Below are positions 25,663 to 34,904 of a stretch of 51,808 nucleotides of DNA, one piece after another. The translations under genes were made by a program, and so were the position numbers. Origin of the DNA: Bacillota bacterium (lineage in GTDB: Bacteria > Bacillota > Clostridia > Lachnospirales > Lachnospiraceae); the NCBI GenBank assembly GCA_023441965.1, contig JAEZNB010000039.1:1-51808 (forward strand). The letters are read 5' to 3'. The notes below the pieces were generated by a model. It saw only the letters and a list, made by a program, of their open reading frames with translations, was not told where the DNA came from and ran no database searches. How positions within the stretch are numbered: the stretch's first letter is position 1; every line of letters begins with the position of its first letter.

Positions 25663-26157
25663 ATGAGTAAAAAGGTTGCGATTCTGATGGGTAGTGACAG
25701 TGATCTGCCGGTTGTGAAGGGTGCCATCCATACGTTAAAAAGCTTTGGTATCGCCTTTGAGGTCCATGTCATGAGTGCGCACCGTACACCGCAGCAGGCC
25801 AGTGAGTTTGCCGGCAATGCCAGAGCAAACGGCTTCGGCGTGATCATATGTGCGGCAGGGAAAGCCGCTCATCTGGCGGGAGTCATTGCAGCCCATACCA
25901 GTCTTCCGGTCATCGGCATTCCGATTAAGGCTTCTGTCCTGGACGGAATGGATGCTCTGCTTTCAACAGTACAGATGCCAAAGGGAGTCCCTGTTGCAAC
26001 AGTAGCAATTGACGGAGCTGACAATGCCGGTATTCTGGCGGCACAGATTCTGTCCCTGGACGATGATGAACTGGCTGATCAGCTGGAGCAGATGAAATCA
26101 GATATGATGAAGGAAGTCGTTGAAAAGGATAAGAAGCTTCAAAGTGAACAATGGTAA
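25663..26157 (+). CDS. purE: N5-carboxyaminoimidazole ribonucleotide mutase
   Basis: Catalyses the carboxylation step of purine synthesis as a cytoplasmic octamer. 164 residues, with the signature loops MGSDSDLP, SAHRTPQQ and AAGKAAHLAGVIAAH. The last replaces the usual GGAAHLPG with GKAAHLAG, a variant I associate with clostridial proteins. AAGGAGG supports the start. No purK or purC follows; the next gene is a DUF4914 protein 91 bp downstream. Confidence 0.95.
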   Translation: MSKKVAILMGSDSDLPVVKGAIHTLKSFGIAFEVHVMSAHRTPQQASEFAGNARANGFGVIICAAGKAAHLAGVIAAHTSLPVIGIPIKASVLDGMDALLSTVQMPKGVPVATVAIDGADNAGILAAQILSLDDDELADQLEQMKSDMMKEVVEKDKKLQSEQW

Positions 26158-26248
26158 AGGGCTAATCAGGTGCTTCATCCATGGGGGGATGAGTATCAAA
26201 ACTGTTAATGTAATATACTAAATAGCAAACAGTTAAAGGAGTACGTGA

Positions 26249-28126
26249 ATGAAGGAATACTTGCAGAAAATGGTTTTGTCGGAAGAGGTAAGGAATGTTT
26301 TATCAGGGAGCAAGAAAGTAGTATTTCCCGGAAGCAGGGATGAGCTGCTTCGTCTCTCCCTTGGTGGAACAGATCAGGTAAGCTTCGACGTAGATTATGA
26401 AGTCGAAAGTAAGGGTATCGTCAGGGAGGCGAATGTAACCCGCTGTAAGAACGGCGCAGCAGTGAACTATATGGAAGATTATATGAGACGCCGCGATCCT
26501 GACAGTCTGCTCATCGGTGACCAACAGGATACGGATAAACCCCGATTTCGGGATGTCTATCAGAAGGAATTTGAACCGCTGCGGCAGAGAACCTTAGCAT
26601 GGCTGAAGGAGCAGGAGCTGCTGGTACTTCCCTTTATGTCCGGCAGTTATGAGTACGGCTATGATTCCCTCTTGATCGCTCCTCTGAACGCAGCCTTTTT
26701 TGCCTGCGGACTTGCAGATCTGCAAGGCTTCTTAAGTATCGATCAGGTGAAGGAGGGCTTCCAGCCAAGGGCCATCGTATATCTTGCACCGCCCTTCCGT
26801 CATACGGATTTCAACGGTAAGCAGGTGGTTGTCCATAATAGGCTGGAGAAGGTCCACGAGGTATTTTCCTATAACCTTTATCCCGGCCCCAGTGCCAAGA
26901 AGGGCATCTATGGCGTCCTGCTGAACATAGGAGAAGAAGAAGGCTGGCTGACTGCTCATGCCTCCACGGTTAAGGTAATCACCCCCTACGATAATGAGAT
27001 CGTCATTATGCATGAGGGAGCCTCCGGCGGCGGTAAGAGTGAAATGATCGAGCCTGCCCATAAGGCTGCTGACGGCAGACTGGTTCTGGGTGAGAACCTG
27101 GTTACCGGTGAAAAATATTACCTGGAACTGAATGAATCCTGTGAACTGCGTCCGGTAACGGATGATATGGCTCTCTGCCACCCCAAGGTTCAGAATGACA
27201 GCAAGAAGCTGGTCGTACAGGATGCGGAAAGCGGTTGGTTCTTAAGACTTGATAATATCACCTGCTATGGTTCCTCCCCTCAGTATGAGAAGATCTTCAC
27301 CCAACCCAAGGAACCCTTGCTTTTCCTAAATATTCAGGGAGTACCGAATGCGACCTGTCTGGTTTGGGAGCATACCTTAGATTCTGACGGAACACCCTGT
27401 CCAAATCCAAGAGCGATTCTTCCGAGACGGCTGGTACCGGATATTGTAAGCGAGCCTGTTGAGGTTGATGTAAGAAGCTTCGGTGTGAGAACTCCGCCCT
27501 GCACCAGGGACAACCCTTCCTATGGCATCCTTGGCATGCTGCATATCCTTCCTCCGGCGCTTGCCTGGTTATGGAGACTGGTAGCTCCCAGAGGCTTCAA
27601 CAATCCCAGTATCGTAAGCTCCCAGGGTATGGTCAGTGAAGGAGTAGGCTCCTATTGGCCCTTTGCTACCGGTAAGATGGTGAAGCAGGCGAACCTGCTC
27701 CTGGAGCAGATAGTCCGCTCCTCCAGCACCAGATATGTACTGATCCCCAATCAGCATATCGGTGTTTATAAGGTAAGCTTTAATCCCCAGTGGGTAGCCA
27801 GAGAATACATCGCAAGACGAGGCAGTGCCAAGTTCAAGCACGAGCACCTGAAGGAAGCCCGTTGTACTCTGCTGGGTTATGGACTGGAATCCTTAAAGGT
27901 CGATGGTCAGTATATCCGGAGAGCCTTCCTTCAGCCGGAACGTCAGCAGGAGGTCGGAACTGACGGTTATGACGCCGGAGCGAAGATCTTGCTTGATTTC
28001 TTTAAAGAGGAAGCGGTAAAGTTCAATACTCCCGAGCTGAATCCCTTAGGAAGACAGATCATCGAATGCCTGCTTCGGGACGCTCCTCTCCAGGATTATA
28101 TCGATTTGATACCCATGAGATATTAA
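26249..28126 (+). CDS. DUF4914 family protein, PEP carboxykinase-like
   Basis: A 625-residue cytoplasmic protein that I match to the DUF4914 family. A phosphate-binding loop HEGASGGGKSEM near residues 254-265 resembles the kinase loop of PEP carboxykinase/HPr kinase folds, and VTDDMALCHP after it is a candidate metal-binding acid pair. ILPRRLVPD and TGKMVKQANLLLE are further conserved-looking blocks. Function is unknown; a nucleotide-dependent carboxykinase or kinase is inference from the loop. AAAGGAG supports the start. It is co-directional with purE and ends at the large hairpin at 28149-28239. Confidence 0.75.
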   Translation: MKEYLQKMVLSEEVRNVLSGSKKVVFPGSRDELLRLSLGGTDQVSFDVDYEVESKGIVREANVTRCKNGAAVNYMEDYMRRRDPDSLLIGDQQDTDKPRFRDVYQKEFEPLRQRTLAWLKEQELLVLPFMSGSYEYGYDSLLIAPLNAAFFACGLADLQGFLSIDQVKEGFQPRAIVYLAPPFRHTDFNGKQVVVHNRLEKVHEVFSYNLYPGPSAKKGIYGVLLNIGEEEGWLTAHASTVKVITPYDNEIVIMHEGASGGGKSEMIEPAHKAADGRLVLGENLVTGEKYYLELNESCELRPVTDDMALCHPKVQNDSKKLVVQDAESGWFLRLDNITCYGSSPQYEKIFTQPKEPLLFLNIQGVPNATCLVWEHTLDSDGTPCPNPRAILPRRLVPDIVSEPVEVDVRSFGVRTPPCTRDNPSYGILGMLHILPPALAWLWRLVAPRGFNNPSIVSSQGMVSEGVGSYWPFATGKMVKQANLLLEQIVRSSSTRYVLIPNQHIGVYKVSFNPQWVAREYIARRGSAKFKHEHLKEARCTLLGYGLESLKVDGQYIRRAFLQPERQQEVGTDGYDAGAKILLDFFKEEAVKFNTPELNPLGRQIIECLLRDAPLQDYIDLIPMRY

Positions 28127-28148
28127 GCCTTCATTGAGTAATAAATTA

Positions 28149-28239
28149 ACCCCGGTTCTCTCCTGTTATGGTGATACCGATACCAGTCGTTAGAATGTAA
28201 TCTAACCTTTGGAGATCGGTACAGGATGAGATCCGGGGT
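28149..28239. terminator. Large imperfect hairpin between convergent genes
   Basis: A 91-nt foldback: ACCCCGG pairs with CCGGGGT at the ends, CCTGT and TACCGAT pair with ATCGGTACAGG further in, and TTAGA/TCTAA closes the tip. T-rich sequence follows on both strands, so it probably terminates both the DUF4914 gene and the MFS gene. It is longer than usual for a terminator. Confidence 0.65.
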
Positions 28240-28263
28240 ATCTTTATAGAAAAACTATTCTTT

Positions 28264-29511
28264 CTAAATGCTTTCGCTCTTAAGCGCTTCCTCTGCCTTG
28301 GGTTTTTGCTTTCCTGCTTCCAGCATCACCTTGCTCTTTGCTATATAGAAGCTGGGTAGAATAAGCAGTATTCCGGTAAGGATAAGAATCCACTCCAGTC
28401 TGATCACATCCGCCATAGGCCCAAAGATGGTGATACCAAGGGGCATCATCACCGATTGGATCATGCTGATGATTGAAAAGATTCTTCCCATATATTCTCC
28501 GTCCACCTTCTCCTGAAGCATGACTATGGTCGGGGTATTCCAGAAGGGGATACCACCGCCGATGATGACCATGATAGCCAGATAGATCCAGAAAACAGGG
28601 ATGATACCAAGAGCTATCGTTCCAATCCCCATCCAGGCACCGGCCACAGCTATGGTATAGGCTCTGTTCTTAAAGCCTCCCCAGCTTGCCATGATGAGTC
28701 CTCCGATAATCATACCTGATGAGAAGGTGATTTCAATCGCAGATTGCCGCCATACCTGATCACCGAAGCTGATGGCCACCTGTAAGGGGGACAGAAAAGC
28801 AACCGGTGTGATCATAATATAGTAATAGGTCAGCAAAAGCATAAGTCTGCTTACAAAGGAATGATTTCTGACATAGCGGATCCCTTCCTTCATGTCTTTA
28901 AAATACTGTATCTTCTGTCCCTCTTCAAGATTATTGTGATCCGGAATATGGATAAACAGCAGCATAATGACCACTGCCAATGCTGCAGTAACGACATCGA
29001 CATAGAAAATGGTTCCGATGGAGGAAACAGAGAGCAGAACCGCGCTTAATATGGGCGCAAAGATCTGAAGCAGCGAGTGTATGCTCTGATTCATCGCATT
29101 GACTCTGGTCAGCTTGTCCTCAGGAACCAGCTGTGGAACCACTGCCATTACGGCCGGGCTTTGTATTCCCTGTCCCAAGGAGCGGATGGCCGAAACCACA
29201 AAAAGAGGCCATAAACGCTCAGTGCCTGCAGAAAAAATCAATGCTACCGCCAGCGTTGCCAAAGCAATCATAGAGTCTGCGGCAATAATCAGTCTCTTCC
29301 TGTTATAGCGGTCAGCCCAGACCCCGGCAAAGGGAGAAACCAGCAGGGTCGGCAGAAAGCCGCAGACGATAGAGATCATCATCATCGTTCCTGATTTGGT
29401 CGACAGGGTAATATACCAGGTGATTGCATACTGAACCAATGCCGATCCGAACAGGGATATCGATTGTCCGGTTATAAAAAGTATAACGTTCTTCTTCCAG
29501 TTTTGTTTCAT
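28264..29511 (-). CDS. MFS transporter, drug/macrolide-efflux-like
   Basis: A 415-residue, 12-helix major facilitator protein. The N-terminal FITGQSISLFGSALVQYAIT and the loop FAGVWADRYNRKRLI (the MFS motif A region) match the MefA/EntS-like (MFS_3) exporters. The substrate is unknown. GAGGAG precedes the ATG. It is a single gene facing the DUF4914 gene. Confidence 0.88.
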   Translation of the reverse strand: MKQNWKKNVILFITGQSISLFGSALVQYAITWYITLSTKSGTMMMISIVCGFLPTLLVSPFAGVWADRYNRKRLIIAADSMIALATLAVALIFSAGTERLWPLFVVSAIRSLGQGIQSPAVMAVVPQLVPEDKLTRVNAMNQSIHSLLQIFAPILSAVLLSVSSIGTIFYVDVVTAALAVVIMLLFIHIPDHNNLEEGQKIQYFKDMKEGIRYVRNHSFVSRLMLLLTYYYIMITPVAFLSPLQVAISFGDQVWRQSAIEITFSSGMIIGGLIMASWGGFKNRAYTIAVAGAWMGIGTIALGIIPVFWIYLAIMVIIGGGIPFWNTPTIVMLQEKVDGEYMGRIFSIISMIQSVMMPLGITIFGPMADVIRLEWILILTGILLILPSFYIAKSKVMLEAGKQKPKAEEALKSESI

Positions 29512-29540
29512 TCTTACTCCTCTTCAAGCCAATAAAGATT

Positions 29541-29580
29541 TCGGGATCGGTTCAATAAGTGCCTTGAACCGGCCCCGATC
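29541..29580 (-). terminator. Terminator of the secreted protease gene
   Basis: A perfect 8-bp stem (CGGTTCAA/TTGAACCG, 29548-29571) extended by GGGA/CCCC pairs, downstream of the protease gene on the minus strand and followed by a weak T-rich run (AAATCTTTATT). Confidence 0.55.
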
Positions 29581-29650
29581 TGATTGTGTTTATGCTTCGT
29601 GTACTGTTTATATCATATTCAGACTGAGAATAGAATAGGTTTACCCCTAT

Positions 29651-31501
29651 CTACTTCCCGGTGTTATAAGAAAGCATGAAGATGTAGGGTACATCATCTC
29701 CGACATAGGCATCCGGCAACCAGACTGCCACAAAATACTTACCGGGCTTTAATTTCTGTGTTTGCAGTACCTGCACCGGATCTCCTTCATAGATGATATC
29801 CCTTCCATAGGCAATCGGATTATCAGAGTCATAGGTGTAGATCTGGAAGCGAATCAGTCTCATATCTCTCTCTTTTGCGAATACCATGATTCCTTCCACA
29901 ATTGCAGCTTCATCCAATTGAAAGGAATAGCAGTCCCACCATTCATCATCCGTAACCGCTCCCTGCACATAGACATTGGGAGAGATCTCCTGACAGGTCT
30001 TCGGATCGCCGCTGATGGACGGGTTCTCATAGATTGTCTTGTAGTCGGACTTGATCATAACCGGTCTGTTCGTACTGATCTTCTGCAGCTCCTTGATATT
30101 GACCGCAAAATTCAGATTCTGACCGTTCACCAGATACATCGTATTGACCCCAATGACCTCTCCGTAGACATTCAGAAGCGGACCTCCGCTGTTGCCCGGA
30201 GAAATGGGTGCCGTAATCTGGATATAATCCACCCCTTCTATCACACGGGAGGCCGTGGATACCATGCCGTCCGACAAGGTGCCGGTCAGACCGAGAGGAC
30301 TTCCCAAGGCATAGATGTCTTCCCCTGTTGTTGCTCCATCTTGGCTGATCACAAGGGAAGGATTCTTAGAATCTACTCTAAGAAGGGCCAGATCAATATC
30401 AGCATCAAAGCCTGCGATTTCCTTGACCTCGTATTCCTCATCCTCCTGTGTTTTCACCGTTATCTTTGAGGTACCCTCAATCACATGATAATTCGTGACT
30501 AAAAGTCCATCCTCGATGAAGAAGCCGGAACCGGTATAAGTCGCTCCGAAGGGAGTGGATGCCGTTATTATCACGGTGGCAGGAGAACATTTCGCATAGA
30601 CCTCCTTCGCATTCAATTCCTTTCTTTCCTTCGGCTTCTCCGTAACCGTAATATGGATGTACAAACGGTCCGTGGTCAGATCAGAGCTGATCACCAGGGT
30701 TTCCTCTCCCGCCTTCCGAGGAAGGATCGTGATCGGAAAGCTGTTGTCCTTGGTCTGCTTTTCCCACTTAAAATCTATAATATCCTTTTTCTTACTTAAG
30801 GTCTCTGCCTTCAGGGTTTCCTTCTTCTTGAGCTCTTGGATCTGAACATAGATCGTGAGGTCATCATAGCAGGTGATGTTCTTCGAGAATACGCCCAGGC
30901 GGTTGGTTCCGACGATTACTTCCGTACTCTTTTTTATGGCACCTGAGGTTGCTGTTACGGTAACCTTGCCTACGGCCTTTGCAGTAATCATACCACCGGA
31001 GTTAATCGAAGCGATCTTAGTATCCGATACGCTCCATTTAATCTTATCATTGCTTCCATAAGCCTTGGCTTTGAACAGAAAGCTCTCATCCACGTTCAGA
31101 TACTCTGTGGATGCGGTCAGCTTTACTTCCGGCGGCTTAACTGTAATTGCAGTCTTTAAGCTATAGGTCTTACCGTTCTGCTTAACGGTTGTGGTGATCG
31201 TGGCAGAGCCGGCAGTTACGGGCTTTACCTCACCGTTCTTCGTAACGGTAGCCACTTTGGTATTGCTTGATTTATAGGTTACCGTTGCACCTGAGGCTTT
31301 ATTCGTGATTTCTATCTTATATGAATCGGCTCCGACATAAAGGTTTTTTTTATCAGCAGTTACTGTAGGAGCATTCACCGCCGCCGCTGCAAGAACCACG
31401 GAAGGCTCTGCAAAAGTCACTGCAGTTTGCATGGATAAGAATATAACCAATAGTGTCTGAGCCAAATATCTCCCTATTCTGAGCAAGTTCATTCCTCCCA
31501 T
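29651..31501 (-). CDS. Secreted Ig-like (BIG2) / trypsin-like serine protease
   Basis: A 616-residue exported protein. The signal peptide is about residues 1-38 (a hydrophobic stretch ending near VVLAAAA). Two bacterial Ig-like BIG2 domains follow (about 45-120 and 125-200). A HtrA/DegP-like protease domain has the full triad: His in TNYHVIEG (about 338), Asp in DIDLALL (about 369) and Ser in SPGNSGGPLL (about 439). There is no PDZ domain; the C terminus (about 485-616) is a beta-rich domain resembling pre-peptidase modules. It probably acts at the cell surface. The start has a weak site. Confidence 0.88.
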   Translation of the reverse strand: MGGMNLLRIGRYLAQTLLVIFLSMQTAVTFAEPSVVLAAAAVNAPTVTADKKNLYVGADSYKIEITNKASGATVTYKSSNTKVATVTKNGEVKPVTAGSATITTTVKQNGKTYSLKTAITVKPPEVKLTASTEYLNVDESFLFKAKAYGSNDKIKWSVSDTKIASINSGGMITAKAVGKVTVTATSGAIKKSTEVIVGTNRLGVFSKNITCYDDLTIYVQIQELKKKETLKAETLSKKKDIIDFKWEKQTKDNSFPITILPRKAGEETLVISSDLTTDRLYIHITVTEKPKERKELNAKEVYAKCSPATVIITASTPFGATYTGSGFFIEDGLLVTNYHVIEGTSKITVKTQEDEEYEVKEIAGFDADIDLALLRVDSKNPSLVISQDGATTGEDIYALGSPLGLTGTLSDGMVSTASRVIEGVDYIQITAPISPGNSGGPLLNVYGEVIGVNTMYLVNGQNLNFAVNIKELQKISTNRPVMIKSDYKTIYENPSISGDPKTCQEISPNVYVQGAVTDDEWWDCYSFQLDEAAIVEGIMVFAKERDMRLIRFQIYTYDSDNPIAYGRDIIYEGDPVQVLQTQKLKPGKYFVAVWLPDAYVGDDVPYIFMLSYNTGK

Positions 31502-31592
31502 CTTTTTATCATCATTCCTATAAGATAATTATAACGGTAACATCTGTAATTGCAACTGTTTCTTCACATATCTTAAGGAAAGACGGCAATAG

Positions 31593-32671
31593 TCAGGCCG
31601 GTAAATCGGATGATAAGGGTTGCGTTTCGCTATCCGCCAGCTTTCGGACATAAGCCTCCTGTTCGAATAATACACAGCCGCCCACATGGTCCTGCATCAG
31701 GAGCTGACTGTCGCTCAAGCGCAGAAAGAACGGTGATTTTAGGGCAGCCCGTATCGTTGTGTACCGAAGATTCCTGTCCGAATAGGGTGAAAAAGGACAA
31801 GGCTCTGCGCCTCCGGAAGGATTGATATGAAAGAATCCCCTCCCTGCTGCAAGACAACCTCCGGAGCTTTTCTCATCTCCCGGAAAGGAGATAAAAATCA
31901 TATCCTGGTAGCGCTTCCTCAGGGATAAAAGCTCCCGGCTTAAGTGCTCCCGGTCATCGTAATCCGGAGCCAGCTCTTTCGTCTCCTGACTCACCGGGAC
32001 ATATTCTACCAGAAAAACCACCTTACAGCCCTTTTGGTGCAGTTCGTCAGCAAAGCTGACCCCGGTAATTGTGTTAAGGTTTTCTTTCGTTACGGTAATG
32101 GATGCTCCGAACAGGACTCCCTGCTTCTTCATGAGCTCCATTCCTTCGGCAAGCTTTTGGTAGGTTCCTGCTCCCCTCCGGGCATCTGTGAGCCCCTCAT
32201 CTCCTTCCAGACTAAGGACCGGAAGCAGATTCCTGTGCTGATCGAATCGCTCTAAGTAAACCGGGCTGATTAAGGTACCGTTCGTGAATACCGGAAAGAG
32301 AGAATATTCTTACGAAGGGAGGCGGCCTCCAGCACATCAGCCCTAAGCAGTGGTTCTCCTCCTGCCAGCAGGATAAAGCTGATTCCCAGCTCTTCGGCCT
32401 CAAGGAAGATGCGCTCCTATTCCTCATACGTCAGCATCTCCTGTGCCCCACGATCCTGGCAGAGCTGATTTGCCCTGGCATAACAGCCGACACAATGCAA
32501 ATTACAGGAGTTGGTGATACTGGCGATCAGAAAAGGCAGAATATGCTCTCCCTCCTGCTCATATCGTAGGCGGATCTTCCTTGCTTCGCCTGCTGCGTGT
32601 ATGAACTTGGCAAGAAAGATGCTCTCCTTCGGGTTCTTGAGGGACGCTTTGATGGTTAAAAATTTATCAAC
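31593..32671 (-). pseudogene. Decayed radical SAM/SPASM-like protein gene
   Basis: Reading through gives a radical SAM protein of about 358 residues: SCNLHCVGCYAR (the CxxxCxxC cluster, 32484-32506), LAGGEPLLR, FTNGT, and a C-terminal Cys-rich region (PSGGAEPCPFSPYSD, GGCVLFE). Three lesions interrupt it: no start codon (GTT where ATG would precede DKFLTIKASLKN), a TAG stop at 32417-32419, and a 2-base CT duplication near 32296-32303 that shifts the frame. The total length, 1079 bp, equals 359 codons plus 2. Only the C-terminal half (from 32141) remains open. Confidence 0.88.
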
Positions 32672-32758
32672 ATTATATTAGAAGCTCTCTTAATCACAGC
32701 TGTCAGACAATCCCTTCCTAAATTACTTCAGAACACACGCATCCTCTACGTCAGAGCA

Positions 32759-32786
32759 TTGCAATTTGGTTGGGCTATGCTATACT
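32759..32786 (+). promoter_or_regulatory. Candidate araM promoter
   Basis: TTGCAA (32759-32764) and TATACT (32781-32786) with a 16-bp spacer, followed by a leader of about 65 nt to the GGAGG site. Confidence 0.45.
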
Positions 32787-32859
32787 GGTGTATATCGAAT
32801 GAAAGCTCGTATCGTAAGACAATACCTACCGAAATGTCCGGTAATAAGCGGAGGAACCT

Positions 32860-34251
32860 ATGGATAGGAAAGAAAACTTAAAGCAGATCAGCCTGGAGCA
32901 TTATCATGAATTTACCGTATCAGATTACCTGAACTCCTCTTATTCCTGCCCCTGCGGTAAAACCCACAGGGCTCCGACTCATGAGATTCTCCTTGAAGCA
33001 GGCGCTCTATTAAAGCTTCCGGAGTTAATCTTAAGCACTGCTTGCAGGAAGCCCTTCCTCCTTTATGATGCAACCACCTACGCTATCGCAGGGAAAAGGG
33101 TGGAAGCAATTCTCACCGCAAGCAGCATCGCCTTCTCAAGTCATGTTCTTACAGTGGAGGAGCCGATACCGGATGAGAGCACGCTCGGTACGATCCTGCT
33201 TCATTATGATCCCTCCTGTGACCTGATCATCGCAGTGGGAAGCGGTACGCTGAATGACCTGAGCCGCTTTATCAGCCATAAGCTTAAGCTACCCTATATC
33301 ATAGTTGCCACTGCACCCTCCATGGACGGTTATGCCTCCGGAGTGTCCCCTCTGATCGTGAAGCATACAAAGACCACCTATGAAGCCCATGCTCCCTTCG
33401 CTATCCTCGCTGACCTGGACCTGTTACAGAAAGCTCCGGCAGAGATGATTGCAGCAGGGATCGGAGATATCCTAGGAAAATACAATGCCCTCTGTGACTG
33501 GTCCCTGGCTCATCTGCTGCTGGGAGAATATCATTGTACTACCCTGGAAGGCATCGTGAGGACCTCCCTGGAGACGGTCTTGAGGAATATCGAAGGAGTC
33601 AAAGACAGGGAGCCCGGAGCAATCCATGGCATTATGGAAGCCTTGCTCTTGTCCGGTATCGCCATGAGCTTTGCCGGTAACTCCAGACCGGCCTCAGGCA
33701 GTGAGCATCATCTGGCCCATTACTGGGAGATGCACTCCCTAACCCAGAGAAGGAAGCCCTATCTTCACGGAACCCTGGTAGGTGTGGCAACAGTAGCGGT
33801 ACTGAAGGCCTATGAGCTGTTGAAGGAGCTGCCGATCGATTTTCAGGCGGCTAGAGATAAAGCCTCTGCTTATTCTGCTGATAAATGGGAGGCTGATATG
33901 ATAAAGTACTATGGTCCGGCCGCTCCCTCCGTAATCAGCCTGGAGAAGGAATGTGGCAAAAATGCTCCCGATCAGGTTCTGGCTCGTCTTGCTGTCATTG
34001 AAGACTCTTGGGAGGAGATCAGGGCTATTCTGGCCCTACTGCCCGGTGCGGACAGCATCCGGGACATCCTGATCTCCTTATCCGCCCCTGCAAGTCCTTT
34101 AGAAATCGGGATCGACAGAGCCACCTTTATAGAGAGCTTTCTGGCGGCAAAGGAGCTGCGAAACCGCTATGCCCTGCTACAGCTGCTCTTTGATCTGGGC
34201 TTACCGGAAGAGCTTGCCGGCAAGGTATGGGCGTATTTTCAAACTGTTTGA
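32860..34251 (+). CDS. araM: Glycerol-1-phosphate dehydrogenase-like protein, AraM/EgsA type
   Basis: A 463-residue metal-dependent dehydrogenase of the iron-alcohol-dehydrogenase/GldA superfamily. The dinucleotide site is GSGTLNDL, metal ligands are the Asp in AAGIGDILGKYNALCDW and the His residues in SGSEHHLAHYWE and KPYLHGTLVG. The B. subtilis AraM relative reduces dihydroxyacetone phosphate to sn-glycerol-1-phosphate with NADH. An N-terminal Cys motif (CPCGKTHRAP) is also present. There is no arabinose gene nearby, so the operon role of the name does not apply. GGAGG gives a clear start. Confidence 0.88.
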   Translation: MDRKENLKQISLEHYHEFTVSDYLNSSYSCPCGKTHRAPTHEILLEAGALLKLPELILSTACRKPFLLYDATTYAIAGKRVEAILTASSIAFSSHVLTVEEPIPDESTLGTILLHYDPSCDLIIAVGSGTLNDLSRFISHKLKLPYIIVATAPSMDGYASGVSPLIVKHTKTTYEAHAPFAILADLDLLQKAPAEMIAAGIGDILGKYNALCDWSLAHLLLGEYHCTTLEGIVRTSLETVLRNIEGVKDREPGAIHGIMEALLLSGIAMSFAGNSRPASGSEHHLAHYWEMHSLTQRRKPYLHGTLVGVATVAVLKAYELLKELPIDFQAARDKASAYSADKWEADMIKYYGPAAPSVISLEKECGKNAPDQVLARLAVIEDSWEEIRAILALLPGADSIRDILISLSAPASPLEIGIDRATFIESFLAAKELRNRYALLQLLFDLGLPEELAGKVWAYFQTV

Positions 34252-34337
34252 CCTGCAACTGCAAGAGCTCGGATAGAACATGTTGTAGCAGCTTACAAGT
34301 CGATTTGCCTGTGAAATATACTTTAATAATAAAGAAA

Positions 34338-34373
34338 ATCCGCATGTAGAAGGATCGGTGTCTACATACGGAT
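34338..34373. terminator. Bidirectional intrinsic terminator
   Basis: Arms ATCCGCATGTAGA and TCTACATACGGAT with one mismatch and a 10-nt loop, between araM and the converging kinase gene, with A- and T-rich flanks. Confidence 0.75.
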
Positions 34374-34379
34374 TTATGT

Positions 34380-34892
34380 TTAAGGTTTGTCATCAACGAT
34401 TGCTTCGATTAAGCTTTTAATCTCCCGGCGCTTTCTAAGAATATGGACTTCCTTCCCCTGTAGCTCGGACAGAAGCTGATAATATCTGCTTCTGTTCTTC
34501 TTATTAAAGCTCCAGACCCAGGCCAAGAATTTCAGGTCAAACTTATCGGGACAGTCGGTACCCATGTCAGGTCTGGTTTTGCCATAATAGCGGATGACTC
34601 TGCCTATAACCCCCCGGAGGCAGGTGAATCTGGAAAAATCCAGATATATGGCCATGTCACTATGCTCCAGTCTTAAGGGAAGGGTCCCGTTGAAGTTGCC
34701 ATCCATGATCCATTCCTCTCCCGACAGCTTCTCCTTCAGGAGCACCTGAAATTCTTCATCGGTGACATGCTGCCACCCCGGTCTCCAGTAAAGCTGATCC
34801 AGATGGATTACCGGTATGCCCAGTCTTTCACCAAGTATTCTTGCCATGGTGGATTTTCCGCTGCCTCCGCAGCCAAATATAACGATTTTCAT
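34380..34892 (-). CDS. P-loop kinase, FlaR/adenylate kinase-like
   Basis: A 170-residue P-loop protein with Walker A FGCGGSGKSTMA at the N terminus and HLDQLYWRPGW, a pattern seen in proteins annotated as topology modulation (FlaR) or adenylate-kinase-like. The Arg-rich C-terminal half (NKKNRSRYY, ILRKRREI) fits a lid. The substrate is unknown. It begins 12 bp after the GH3 stop and is probably co-transcribed. Confidence 0.82.
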   Translation of the reverse strand: MKIVIFGCGGSGKSTMARILGERLGIPVIHLDQLYWRPGWQHVTDEEFQVLLKEKLSGEEWIMDGNFNGTLPLRLEHSDMAIYLDFSRFTCLRGVIGRVIRYYGKTRPDMGTDCPDKFDLKFLAWVWSFNKKNRSRYYQLLSELQGKEVHILRKRREIKSLIEAIVDDKP

Positions 34893-34904
34893 CTCATCCT
34901 CCCA

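Noticed and set aside
28149..28239. Large hairpin considered as a transposon remnant
   Set aside because: No target-site duplication or transposase fragment is visible; its place between convergent genes is explained by termination.
32212..32427. 71-codon open frame within the radical SAM pseudogene
   Set aside because: It is an out-of-frame reading; the correct frame around it gives the conserved radical SAM sequence.
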